Shown here: piece after piece, positions 17,356-25,908 of the stretch
Layout of the letters: every line of letters begins with the position of its first letter
Position numbering within the stretch: position 1 is the stretch's first letter
Origin: Competibacter_A sp037045535
Lineage (GTDB): Bacteria; Pseudomonadota; Gammaproteobacteria; Competibacterales; Competibacteraceae
Length of the DNA stretch: 64,000 nucleotides
Direction of reading: 5' to 3'
Assembly (NCBI GenBank): GCA_037045535.1
Contig: JBAOHI010000030.1
Location: 62,001-126,000 of the forward strand
The notes under the pieces: generated by a model
The model's database searches: none
What the model was told of the DNA's origin: nothing
Seen by the model: only the letters and a program-made list of their open reading frames with translations
Made by a program: the position numbers and the translations under genes

Positions 17356-18547
17356 ATGAAACGCGCCAAGGCTCTCGCTTCTCTTCGTCAATTATGCTGC
17401 CTGGGTCTCAACCGGGAGATTCTGATTCCGGAATTGCTTCGCGCCTTGCACGCGTTCGTTCCTTCAGAAAGTAATGTGTTTACATGGAGTCAACGAGCAT
17501 GTGTTGCCGACGTTCGTGATTCCTGAAGTATGTAATCCCAGAGGTAATGGAAACGGTCAAAAATGAGTGGGATCGGCTCTATATCAAGCCGTATCACCCG
17601 CGAGCGTTAGATTGGTACCGTCAACATCTCATGATGCCGGACGTGCGCATCTTGGACGGCCAGTTTTACCGACACCGATTTTTATCATGTAGTGTTCCGG
17701 CCCTATAACCACCACTACAGAGTACAGGCGAAACTTTGTAATCATGGCGCTCATGATCGGCGTGATCTCGCTGGCCCGTTCCCAGCACCAGCAGCCATTT
17801 GATGCCGAAGATATCCAACAGATCAGGCGCCTGCTGCCTTATATAGAGCATGGCTTGCAGGCGCGCGGTGAAGCGGTTACGGACTATGTGGACAGCGGCC
17901 AAACCGGGCTGGTGATCCTGACGCGCAACGGTTCAGTTGTTCATCTCAGTGATGCGGCTCGACACTTGCTGTTCCTGGCCACCTATGGCGCAGTCCCTGT
18001 AGGACAAGAACATGTCAGCCTTGCGGTTACGGTGCCGCCGGTATTGCGGCAACTCTGCGCCAATCTCGATGGAATATTTCGGGGTTGGGAGGCACCCCCG
18101 CCGAGCTTCTCCCACACTAACGGCAGCGGTCGATTCGTTTTCCGCACCTACTGGCTGCAATCGCCCACCACTGTTCGTTCTGAGCCCGGATACCCTGGCT
18201 CATCTTCCAAGCGACAACGGTTTGATCGGCGTGCTGATCGAGCATCAGGAACCACTTGCGGCTCCAACTCCACCGCAAGTCTGCAAGGCTGGCGCCTATC
18301 TTCTCGGGAGCAAGAAGTCGGTCTAGCGCTGGCCGAAGGTCTTTCGCAGACCGCTATCGCAACGCGGTTGAACGTCAGCGTCCAGACCGTGATCACCTAC
18401 GTGCGCCGCCTATACGCCAAGCTGGAAGTTCACAACCGCGCAGAGTTGCTCGACAAACTGCGGAACCAGACCGTCGATAAGTATCAAGGTAGCGTGATTT
18501 CTCTCGAATTTCGCCGCCTTTCCGGTGGAAATTCCTCAAATCCGTAA
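17356..18547 (+). pseudogene. LuxR-family transcriptional regulator, multiply frameshifted
   Basis: Pieces of one LuxR-type regulator are spread over three frames. The start is MKRAKALASLRQLCCLGLN from 17356, stopping at 17524. A piece with EWDRLYIKPYHPRALDWYRQ and another with DFYHVVFRPYNHHYRVQAKL follow. A long piece from about 17747 reads MIGVISLARSQHQQPFDAED. A short piece in another frame near 18165-18265 has LPSDNGLIGVLIEHQEPL. Finally a clean LuxR helix-turn-helix, LSSREQEVGLALAEGLSQ and TAIATRLNVSVQTVITYVRR, ends at 18547. At least five frame changes are needed, so the gene is dead unless the last part is made from an internal start. Confidence 0.8.
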
Positions 18548-18667
18548 GCTATCTGTAAGTGACTCGATTTTAAGAATTAGCTCAAGATCGTCTGATAGCA
18601 AGGCCGCGTGCTCCTAAAATGACTCGTGCTGGAAGTGGTGACCTCCGGGGTGGCGGAGCTTATTCGC

Positions 18668-18696
18668 TATAATGTCATAACTTATTGATATTATGA
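18668..18696 (+). promoter_or_regulatory. -10 element and inverted repeat before the 18704 gene
   Basis: A perfect TATAAT lies at 18668-18673, with no good -35 upstream. Just downstream, TCATAA (18675-18680) and TTATGA (18691-18696) form an inverted repeat with a 10-base spacer ending 7 bases before the start codon. The arrangement would suit a repressor site near the transcription start. Confidence 0.4.
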
Positions 18697-18703
18697 GATA
18701 AAA

Positions 18704-18994
18704 ATGGCGACAGTTTATCTTGGTCACGAAATTATTCGGTGTGGGCGCGACCTGATCCTGATCCAATCAGCTACGGGGAATGTAGCGGTTTGCAAAGGAG
18801 AAACCAAGGATATCCCGCTCGGGTATGTGGCGGACACCTTGGATTGGTATTGCAAGCAAGACAATGAAGAGGATCTGGAACACCAAGACGCTCCCAACGA
18901 GAATCCATTTAATCGGATTGTTATCAAGCGCCACGCTGAAGGTAGACGTGCTGACGTCTTTTTTTACTTCGATGTCGAGCAAGAAAAGCCTTAA
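18704..18994 (+). CDS. Small protein of unknown function
   Basis: This 96-residue protein starts MATVYLGHEIIRCGRDLILI and ends in VFFYFDVEQEKP. It has no signal peptide or membrane helix and is acidic in the middle (KQDNEEDLEHQD). I do not recognise a family. The start is ATG at 18704 with only a weak GAGAT upstream, and a TATAAT lies 30 bp before. It opens an AT-richer stretch of four genes that ends at 21168, on the same strand but separated from the next gene by 212 bp. Confidence 0.55.
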   Translation: MATVYLGHEIIRCGRDLILIQSATGNVAVCKGETKDIPLGYVADTLDWYCKQDNEEDLEHQDAPNENPFNRIVIKRHAEGRRADVFFYFDVEQEKP

Positions 18995-19005
18995 GGCAGG
19001 TTAAC

Positions 19006-19032
19006 TTTAGGTAGGTTAGCGCAGCGTAACTC
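19006..19032. repeat. Possible remnant of a dispersed GTTAGCG...CGTAAC palindrome
   Basis: The sequence around 19012-19030 contains gttagcgcagcgtaac, an imperfect palindrome similar in form to short intergenic elements scattered in many gammaproteobacterial genomes. Only one copy was seen in this window, so repeat status is an inference. Confidence 0.3.
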
Positions 19033-19206
19033 GCTCGCTCAGCATATTCCCCTGAAAGCTTTTTTCCAAAGTTAATTTGCACGGGTGTCATAACAAATTC
19101 TCATATTATCAGTAGGTTGTAAGCTATTGACAAACCACGGAACTGCCAAAGAGCTGGAAGCTATTAGCAGCACGATTTTAAGCAGAGTTGAATCAGGAGA
19201 CTTCAT

Positions 19207-19458
19207 ATGAAAATGCAATATCTGGTAAATATCTTACGACTGTTGATGCTTTTTGTTCTGCTGGCACTGTCAAATTCGTTGAGTGCTGCTACTTGCAGCC
19301 GAACGATGGGGCCATACGAGCTCATGTCCCAGGCTCAACGTATTGCAAGGGAATTTAGGAATGCTGGGTACCAAACTTCGGGTGTATGGGGGCAGGGGGG
19401 AATAATTTCATCTTGGTCTAATCGTAGATATTACTTCAATGTTTTTTTCCTTTGCTAA
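19207..19458 (+). CDS. Small exported protein of unknown function
   Basis: The 83-residue product has a clear signal peptide (hydrophobic core ILRLLMLFVLLALSNS, cleavage probably after SLSA), leaving a mature protein of about 57 residues with cysteines near both ends (ATCSRTMGPYE at the start, FFLC at the very end). An internal disulfide is possible. AGGAGA lies seven to eight bases before the ATG. The family is not recognised. It precedes the membrane protein and exported metallopeptidase genes and may belong to the same unit. Confidence 0.6.
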   Translation: MKMQYLVNILRLLMLFVLLALSNSLSAATCSRTMGPYELMSQAQRIAREFRNAGYQTSGVWGQGGIISSWSNRRYYFNVFFLC

Positions 19459-19516
19459 ATGGGTTCGTCCGTATTTGGCAATCATGCTTTTGTAAGGTCG
19501 AATTGAGGTTATTACG

Positions 19517-20122
19517 ATGGAAGAAGCTGTCATATTGAGGGCATTAGAGCGTATTCTGGCTATTTTTATTGGTGGTATGGCTATCTATCTTGGGTTTTTA
19601 CTATTTTCCCGTATTCCCAGCCGTCGTGAGAGTGAGGGAAAAATCGAATTTCCTGGCCACTTGTCCGTGTATGTGGCGCGAGTTGGGCCAGGTGTATTTT
19701 TTGCGTTGTTTGGAGCAATTGTTGTGGGTATTTCGTTCTACCAAGGGATAATTGTCACTACACAGAAGAACCATCCGGATGATCCCAATAAAAAGGAGGT
19801 AGTTTACGCCGGGTTTGCTCCACAAAAAGAGCCAAATACCCCTACAAGATTAGCCGATGAACGGCTCAAGTTGCGCCATCAAGTGGAGTTATTGAATCGC
19901 CTCCCGTCCATCCTTCGGGGTGATATCAGTGAGTCCGAGCGACGAGAGATCATAGCGGGGGTGCTTGAAACAAAACTCCTATTGATACAACAGATTTGGG
20001 GTGATGATTGGGGACATTTTGAGGATTTCCGACTATGGGCTGAGGCTGGTGGTGCAGATCCTGTTCCTGAACAAATGTCTGATGCTGCAAAGTACTTTCG
20101 TACAGGTCAGGAGAGGCATTGA
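19517..20122 (+). CDS. Membrane protein of unknown function
   Basis: This 201-residue protein has two N-terminal membrane helices, about residues 11-31 (RILAIFIGGMAIYLGFLLF) and 55-78 (GPGVFFALFGAIVVGISFYQ), then a hydrophilic domain of about 120 residues with a charged helical segment (RLADERLKLRHQVELLNRL). I do not recognise a family. A GAGG site precedes the ATG. The stop overlaps the start of the next gene by one base (TGATG at 20120-20124), so the two products are probably made together and may interact. Confidence 0.65.
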   Translation: MEEAVILRALERILAIFIGGMAIYLGFLLFSRIPSRRESEGKIEFPGHLSVYVARVGPGVFFALFGAIVVGISFYQGIIVTTQKNHPDDPNKKEVVYAGFAPQKEPNTPTRLADERLKLRHQVELLNRLPSILRGDISESERREIIAGVLETKLLLIQQIWGDDWGHFEDFRLWAEAGGADPVPEQMSDAAKYFRTGQERH

Positions 20123-21168
20123 TGAAGCGTATCATTATAATCGCGATTACTTTGCTGATAGCACATCCATCTGCAAATGCGGGTTTTCCTGCAAGAGAGA
20201 TGTATGATTTTACGAAACTTCAACAAGAAAAAACCCGCTATCAAAGAAAAATTAATGAATTTTATCAGCAAGTCTTATTGCCTCAATTAGACAAGAGGGA
20301 TCAGGCCACACTATCAGGAATAGTCACTCTAGATTTTCCGCTCACTAGCGAACATCTTTTGAATTTTTATGCTAAGCAGCAGGGCAGTCAAGCAACTGTT
20401 ATTCTTCCAGTATCTTCTCTTCTTTTTCTTGAAGATTTGACAACCGCTTTCGCGTGGCTTCATGTCAATGGCTACAGTGGTGAGACCGTTGAGGAATACA
20501 TCACGATGTTAAAGCATAAAGATGCTTCCGAGTTTCCTGGAAAGCGCTACCCAACTCCACTCGAAGCACTGTTCGTTCCTCAAGATGCGTTGTCCGACAA
20601 GCAGGTTGACATATTGGGATTGCGATTGCGCAATACAGCGTATGCCTTCATCATACTACATGAATTAGCACATATTCTTTATAGACATCGTTCTTACAGC
20701 CAAATATCGACAGAGCAGGCACGAGCGCAAGAAACTGAGGCTGATCAATTTGCTCTGAGAACTCTTGAGCGAGCCGACACCATTCCAGGTGGAATCATCG
20801 TCTTCTTTGCAGCGCAAGTTAATTATTTTCCTAACAGAGGACAATTTCTTGCTAAAAAGAGGTCGGAAAGAGAGTGGCAACGTTATATACAGGAAAGCCA
20901 GACACATCCTTTGACGACTGAAAGGCTTAAGGGGATGGCGCGCTATCTCGACGGTTGGTCTCGTCGAGCAGGCGCGAACGAGGCCGACACTCTGGCTTTT
21001 ATCGCCACACGCCTCTTCAAAATGGCTGAAGACTATGACGATCCTGAAATGCAAGGTTGCCTTGCTGTCGTTGCTGAACGTGCTGATCCGAAGTCGCTTG
21101 CTCCCCGGAAGCATGGTTCGAAAGCGGAGGCCGAAAAGCTGTTTTTTCAACATTGTCACACGCGGTAA
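20122..21168 (+). CDS. Exported M48-like zinc metallopeptidase
   Basis: This 348-residue protein has a signal peptide (MKRIIIIAITLLIAHPSANA) and a gluzincin signature: HELAH at residues 180-184 and ETEADQFA with a probable third ligand at Glu204. The order matches M48-type peptidases, as does the later QTHPLTTERL segment. The catalytic domain should be periplasmic. The ATG at 20122 overlaps the upstream stop and has AGGAGAGG before it. No close named family comes to mind. The gene is visibly AT-richer than the chromosomal background, as is the rest of this island. Confidence 0.75.
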   Translation: MKRIIIIAITLLIAHPSANAGFPAREMYDFTKLQQEKTRYQRKINEFYQQVLLPQLDKRDQATLSGIVTLDFPLTSEHLLNFYAKQQGSQATVILPVSSLLFLEDLTTAFAWLHVNGYSGETVEEYITMLKHKDASEFPGKRYPTPLEALFVPQDALSDKQVDILGLRLRNTAYAFIILHELAHILYRHRSYSQISTEQARAQETEADQFALRTLERADTIPGGIIVFFAAQVNYFPNRGQFLAKKRSEREWQRYIQESQTHPLTTERLKGMARYLDGWSRRAGANEADTLAFIATRLFKMAEDYDDPEMQGCLAVVAERADPKSLAPRKHGSKAEAEKLFFQHCHTR

Positions 21169-21262
21169 GTACCTTGCCAAAATAATAGCGGGTAAAGATG
21201 AGGTGAGCGGATGGGGTATAGTGGATGTTGAATGTTGGTCGCGAAGGATGGGGTAGAGGGCG

Positions 21263-22030
21263 ATGAAACGAATCCGACCGTTGAGTGAAGCGGAATGCGA
21301 GACGATGCGAGCGGCGTGGAAAGAGGGGCCGAATGGGCGGGTTTGGCACCGGGCGCAGCGGTGTACTTGGCGCACCGGGGATATGGGCGGATCGCGGTGG
21401 CGAGTTTGTTCGAGGTGGAGGTGGACACGATCAGTGCCTGGCTGGACGGTTGGGAGCGGGCCGGGGGATGCGGGCTATGGGATGCGCCGCGCTCGGGACG
21501 ACCGACGATTGACACACCCGCCGAAGCGGCGGAGCTGTGCCGGTTTCTGGAGGCGGAACCCCGGCCACTGAAACGGGTGCAAGCGCGATTGGCGCGGGTG
21601 ATCGGCAAACGCGCCAGCCGGCGGACAGTGCATCGGACCGCGAAAAAAAGCCTACCGCTAGAGGCGGTGTCGGTGACGGGTCAAAGGCTCGCGTGATGAA
21701 GAGTTCTTTCGCGCAGCGCACGCGCGCTTGAACAAACTTCGGCGAGGTCATGCGCAAGGCGTCATCGAGTTACTTATATTTCGACCCAAGCCGTTTCAGC
21801 CTGACACCCGCCATCCCCTACTCTTGGCGACCTTGGGGACAGACGCTGGCCATTCCCAGCGCCGCCAGCCCTCGTCTGAACATCTTGGGATTTATGAGTC
21901 CAGCCCACCAGAGCCACTTTCAGACTGTGACCGGCACCGTGACCTCCGCGACCATGATTGCGGCCTTGGATGCTTTTGCCGCCCAAACTGCCCGCGCCGG
22001 GAAACTCCGCTTCAACAGGGGCGCGAATCT
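21263..22030 (+). pseudogene. IS630-family transposase remnant
   Basis: Three or more frames hold consecutive parts of one IS630-type transposase. The N-terminal helix-turn-helix region begins MKRIRPLSEAECETMRAAW at 21263, then shifts frame near 21350 to AVYLAHRGYGRIAVASLFEV and WDAPRSGRPTIDTPAEAA. After further shifts comes the start of the catalytic core, YFDPSRFSLTPAIPYSW, with the first DDE aspartate, and FQTVTGTVTSATMIAALDAF. The sequence then departs before the second catalytic Asp and the Glu. No terminal inverted repeats were found. It is inactive. Confidence 0.8.
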
Positions 22031-22061
22031 TTACAGTTTGGAGAGCTCGATCATCGCTTGA

Positions 22062-22270
22062 TCAGAAAAGTCGCACATCGCGTTTACCAAGGATTAGAAC
22101 GCCAATGGTTGCGCTGGTACGACGCCGAGCAGGCATGGATACCCGCGCCCGTCGAGCGAGAATAGCGGGAGGTCGAACAGGAACGCCAGCGAGCGGAACA
22201 GGGACGCCATCGGGCCGAACGCCTGGCGGCCCAGTTGCGAAAAGCTGGGTATCGAACCGGAAGGCTGAAC
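22062..22270 (+). pseudogene. C-terminal remnant of a Uma2-family (DUF820) protein
   Basis: In one frame the sequence reads LERQWLRWYDAEQAWIPAP, a TAG at 22163-22165, then a Glu/Arg/Gln-rich coiled segment (VEQERQRAEQGRHRAERLAA). This combination is typical of the C-terminus of Uma2 family putative restriction-endonuclease-fold proteins. The catalytic N-terminal domain is absent, so only a tail survives directly after the IS630 debris. The gap to kdsD (22271-22447) holds nothing else recognisable. Confidence 0.6.
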
Positions 22271-22447
22271 AGCGTTTTTTTACGCCCTTTCCCCCGATCC
22301 CTCTCTCCCACAAGCGAGCGAGGTTTCTTCGGCCTCCTGGAACGGGTTCCCGCTTCGCTGAACCCGACCGCGCATCTCTAATCTACGCCGCCGGAGACGT
22401 TTGAAGTCTGCGGCGAGCGGGCATAGCTGGTACAATCTCACCCTGCT

Positions 22448-23425
22448 ATGTTCATCCACGACGACAAACTTAAAGCGCTCGCTCGCCAGGTTTTGGCGAT
22501 TGAAGCGGAAGCTATAACGCAACTCACCGCGCGGATCGATGACCGCTTCGTCCGGGCCTGCCGGCTGATGTTGAGCTGTCCAGGCCGGATCGTAGTACTC
22601 GGCATCGGCAAATCCGGCCACATCGGCGGCAAAATCGCCGCCACCCTCGCCAGCACCGGCACTCCAGCTTTCTTCGTCCATCCCGCCGAAGCCAGCCATG
22701 GCGACATGGGCATGATCACTGCTCAAGATGTGGTGGTGGCCTTGTCCAACTCCGGCGAAACCGACGAAATCCTTACCTTACTGCCGCTGATCAAACGCTT
22801 GGGCGTGCCCTTGATCGCTCTGACCGGCAACCCCGATTCAACCCTCAGCAAGACTGCGGATGTTCACATCGACGTTAGCATTGCGCAGGAAGCCTGTCCG
22901 CTGGGATTAGCGCCGACTTCCAGCACCACTGCGACGCTGGCCATGGGCGATGCCCTGGCGGTGGCACTATTGGAGGCGCGCGGTTTCACCGCCGAGGATT
23001 TCGCCCGCTCCCATCCAGGCGGCCGATTGGGTCGCCGTCTCTTGTTGTTGGTGGACGACGTGATGCATGTCGGCGCGCAGATGCCGTGCAGCACGCCAAG
23101 TGACTTGCTCAAGGATGCTTTGCTGGAGATGAGCCGCAAAGGCTTGGGGACGACCGTCATAGTGGATGCGGACGAGCGAGTGTTGGGCGTCTTTACCGAT
23201 GGTGATTTACGTCGGACCCTGGACCGGCAGATAGACGTTCATTCCGCCCGCGTCTCCGAGGTGATGACCCGCGATTGCAAAATTATTGCGCCGGGTACGC
23301 TGGCTGCCGAAGCGTTGCGGATGATGCAGCAGTACAAGATTAACGCCCTACCAGTGGTAAACTCTGTCGGCAAGCTGGCCGGTGTTCTCAATATGCACGA
23401 TTTGTTGCGTGCCGGCGTGCTCTGA
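22448..23425 (+). CDS. kdsD: D-arabinose 5-phosphate isomerase
   Basis: KdsD converts ribulose 5-phosphate to arabinose 5-phosphate, the first step toward Kdo in LPS. The 325-residue protein has an N-terminal SIS sugar-isomerase domain (VVLGIGKSGHIGGKIAATLA and ALSNSGETDEI) and two C-terminal CBS domains (about 205-325, VDDVMHVGAQMP and VMTRDCKIIAPGTLA). The ATG at 22448 gives the usual family length. It is the first gene of the kdsD-kdsC-lptCAB-rpoN block, and its upstream region has been disturbed by the IS630/Uma2 debris. Confidence 0.96.
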   Translation: MFIHDDKLKALARQVLAIEAEAITQLTARIDDRFVRACRLMLSCPGRIVVLGIGKSGHIGGKIAATLASTGTPAFFVHPAEASHGDMGMITAQDVVVALSNSGETDEILTLLPLIKRLGVPLIALTGNPDSTLSKTADVHIDVSIAQEACPLGLAPTSSTTATLAMGDALAVALLEARGFTAEDFARSHPGGRLGRRLLLLVDDVMHVGAQMPCSTPSDLLKDALLEMSRKGLGTTVIVDADERVLGVFTDGDLRRTLDRQIDVHSARVSEVMTRDCKIIAPGTLAAEALRMMQQYKINALPVVNSVGKLAGVLNMHDLLRAGVL

Positions 23426-23448
23426 TCCCCGAGCGACGAGAGACCACG

Positions 23449-23973
23449 ATGCATGATCTACTCACCAAGGCAGCCCTGATTCAGTTGGTCATTTTCGATG
23501 TGGACGGTGTGCTGACCGACGGTCGTTTATATTTAGGTAGCGACGGTAGCGAATTCAAGGCATTTCACGTTCGCGACGGGCACGGTATCAAGATGCTGCT
23601 GGAGGCTGGCGTAGAAGTTGCCCTGATCTCCGCTGGCCGCAATACCGCCGCAGTAGAGCGCCGGATGGCCGATTTGGGTATCCGCCACGCTTATCTGGGC
23701 ACAGGGGACAAGCTGGCCGCTTTCGACGACCTGCGTGGGCGTTTGAACCTGAGTCCCGAGCGGATCGCCTACGTGGGCGATGATCTGATCGATCTGCCGG
23801 TGATGACGCGGGTGGGCTTGGCTATTGCCGTGCAAGACGCGGATCCGTTCGTCAAGAGGCATGCCCATTGGCAGACTCCGAACCGCGGTGGTCGGGGTGC
23901 GGTGCGCGATGTTTGCGAACTGCTGTTGGAAGCGCATGGCCAATTGGATAACCTGCGCGGCCGCTACCTCTAA
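23449..23973 (+). CDS. kdsC: 3-deoxy-D-manno-octulosonate 8-phosphate phosphatase
   Basis: KdsC removes phosphate from Kdo-8-phosphate. The 174-residue HAD-superfamily protein has the nucleophile motif DVDGVLTDG (Asp19 and Asp21), the motif II serine in ALISAGRN, and the DDLIDLPVM metal-binding motif. It lacks a large cap domain, as the tetrameric KdsC type does. It follows kdsD by 23 bp and its stop overlaps the lptC start by one base. Confidence 0.97.
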   Translation: MHDLLTKAALIQLVIFDVDGVLTDGRLYLGSDGSEFKAFHVRDGHGIKMLLEAGVEVALISAGRNTAAVERRMADLGIRHAYLGTGDKLAAFDDLRGRLNLSPERIAYVGDDLIDLPVMTRVGLAIAVQDADPFVKRHAHWQTPNRGGRGAVRDVCELLLEAHGQLDNLRGRYL

Positions 23974-24566
23974 TGGCGGCGCAAGAACCTGTACCGGTAC
24001 GAGGCTGGTTTTACTTGGCCGGTTTATTGTTGCTGGCCGGCGCGAGCTACGGGTTGCTGCGGTGGGTCGAATCCTCGATGCGAAAACCGGCCCCGGCCGA
24101 AAACCAGGCACCGATCTTGATCATCGAACAGTTTCGTGCCGTGCGAACGAGCGTGACAGGTTTGCGGGAATACGTGGTCGAAGCCCCTCTATTGCGGCAA
24201 TTACCGGGTCGCTCGGGCACATGGATCGAGCGACCCGTGCTGGATTGGTATCAGTCGGACGGCGAGACTCGAGAATGGCGTTTGCGCGCCGAGCAAGGCT
24301 GGGTTGCCGCCGATCAGCAATCGATTCGGTTGGAAGGCGAGGTGATCATGACGCGAACGGCCGACAGCGGCAAAGCCCCGGTTGAGATTACGACTCACGA
24401 CGTACTGATCCGGCCTGCGGAACGCTACGCCGAAACCAGCGCACCCGCTCGGGCGGTCACGCCTGGTGGCGAACTTCGAGCCATCGGCGTGCGCGCCTAT
24501 CTGGATCGGGAACAACTGGAATTGCTTTCCGAAGTGAGAGGTTATTATGAACCGTTGCAGCGCTAG
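23973..24566 (+). CDS. lptC: LPS export protein LptC
   Basis: LptC is the bitopic inner-membrane protein that passes LPS from LptB2FG to LptA. The 197-residue product has one N-terminal membrane helix (about residues 10-30, GWFYLAGLLLLAGASYGLL) and a periplasmic beta-jellyroll domain. Similarity is weak, as is usual for LptC, but length, topology and position between kdsC and lptA settle the call. It overlaps kdsC by one base and lptA by 20 bases. Confidence 0.93.
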   Translation: MAAQEPVPVRGWFYLAGLLLLAGASYGLLRWVESSMRKPAPAENQAPILIIEQFRAVRTSVTGLREYVVEAPLLRQLPGRSGTWIERPVLDWYQSDGETREWRLRAEQGWVAADQQSIRLEGEVIMTRTADSGKAPVEITTHDVLIRPAERYAETSAPARAVTPGGELRAIGVRAYLDREQLELLSEVRGYYEPLQR

Positions 24567-25071
24567 GCTCGTGTCCGCGGTGGCTTTGACGCTGGTGACG
24601 TCGTCGGTCACCGCTCTGCCGGATGACCGCAGCCAACCCATCCAACTGGAGGCCAGCCGTGGCCAGCTTGATCAGAAAACTGGAATCAGCGTCTACGAAG
24701 GTAACGTGGTGATCACCCAGGGTTCGATGCGGCTGGCCGCCGACACAGCCACCATCTACATCAAGGACAACAACTTTCAACGGATGGACGCGACTGGGAA
24801 TCCGGCTAACCTGCGCTACAAGTCGGCACTGGACAAACCAGAAATTCAGGGTACCAGCAAACGGGTCGAATACGATGTCGCCAGCGCCAAGGTCATCATG
24901 AGTGGCGGGGTCCGAGTCGTGCAAGGGCAGGACGTTTTTACCGGTGATCGGCTGGAGTACGATCTCAAGGAGGATGTGATCCGAGCCAAGGGCGCTGGTG
25001 AGAACGGCCGTATCCAGTTCACTATCCAGCCAAAAAGCCAAAACGCGGCGCCCGCTCCCAAGAAACCCTGA
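24547..25071 (+). CDS. lptA: LPS transport periplasmic protein LptA
   Basis: LptA forms the periplasmic bridge that carries LPS to the outer membrane. The 174-residue protein has a signal peptide (MNRCSARLVSAVALTLV, cleavage near VTALP) and an OstA-like domain with the characteristic QPIQLEASRGQLDQKTGISV and YEGNVVITQGSMRL segments. Its start lies inside the end of lptC and its stop is 2 bp before lptB, so the three are coupled. Confidence 0.96.
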   Translation: MNRCSARLVSAVALTLVTSSVTALPDDRSQPIQLEASRGQLDQKTGISVYEGNVVITQGSMRLAADTATIYIKDNNFQRMDATGNPANLRYKSALDKPEIQGTSKRVEYDVASAKVIMSGGVRVVQGQDVFTGDRLEYDLKEDVIRAKGAGENGRIQFTIQPKSQNAAPAPKKP

Positions 25072-25073
25072 AT

Positions 25074-25799
25074 ATGGCTCGATTGATTGCCAAGGAAATC
25101 GTCAAGCGCTACCGTCGGCGAGTCGTGGTGGATGCCGCCTCCCTGGAAGTTGCCAGCGGTGAGGTGGTCGGGTTGCTCGGGCCAAACGGCGCCGGCAAGA
25201 CCACCAGCTTTTACATGATGGTCGGGTTGATTCATTGTGACGAGGGACGGGTCTTGCTGGACGATCACGACCTCACCCATTTGCCGATGCACGCGCGGGC
25301 CCGGCTAGGGGTCGGGTACCTGCCGCAGGAGCCATCGGTATTCCGGCGGCTGACGGTACTGGATAATGTGTTGGCTGTCCTGGAAACCCGGCGGGATCTC
25401 GGTCGATCCGAACGGCGGTCGCTGGCCGAGGAATTGCTGCACGAACTACATGTCGGTCATTTGCGCGACGACATCGGGATCAGCCTGTCGGGCGGCGAGC
25501 GGCGGCGCGTGGAAATTGCACGAGCGCTAGCGGCGCGGCCGGCTTTCGTATTGCTGGATGAACCGTTTGCCGGCGTGGACCCTTTGTCGGTACTGGACAT
25601 CCAACGTATCATCAAGCACCTTTGCGAGCGTGATATCGGGGTGCTGATCACCGATCACAACGTCCGGGAAACCCTGGGTATCTGCGACCGGGCATACATC
25701 TTGAACGAGGGACGAGTGATCGCCGAGGGCGATCCCGCCCAGATTTTGGCCAACCAGCATGTTCGCCAAGTCTATCTGGGCGAATCCTTTCAACTATGA
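25074..25799 (+). CDS. lptB: LPS export ABC transporter ATPase LptB
   Basis: LptB powers extraction of LPS from the inner membrane with LptF and LptG, which are not encoded here. The 241-residue ATPase has Walker A GPNGAGKTT, Q-loop GYLPQEPSVFRRLTV, signature LSGGERRRVEIARAL, Walker B FVLLDEPFAGVDP and the H-loop ITDHNVRETL typical of LptB. It starts 2 bp after lptA and is followed by rpoN after 109 bp, the standard order. Confidence 0.98.
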   Translation: MARLIAKEIVKRYRRRVVVDAASLEVASGEVVGLLGPNGAGKTTSFYMMVGLIHCDEGRVLLDDHDLTHLPMHARARLGVGYLPQEPSVFRRLTVLDNVLAVLETRRDLGRSERRSLAEELLHELHVGHLRDDIGISLSGGERRRVEIARALAARPAFVLLDEPFAGVDPLSVLDIQRIIKHLCERDIGVLITDHNVRETLGICDRAYILNEGRVIAEGDPAQILANQHVRQVYLGESFQL

Positions 25800-25908
25800 G
25801 GCAGAAGCGGGGGGGTGCGAAGGTCGGACATTCTCCACCATCGTCTCCAAAACCGGCTAGGATTGAAGATAGAATGGGTTCGTTCGCTCGACGACAGATT
25901 AAAGGCTT

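Noticed and set aside
22062..22270. Active Uma2 restriction-like nuclease
   Set aside because: Only the C-terminal tail is present, with an in-frame TAG and no catalytic domain.
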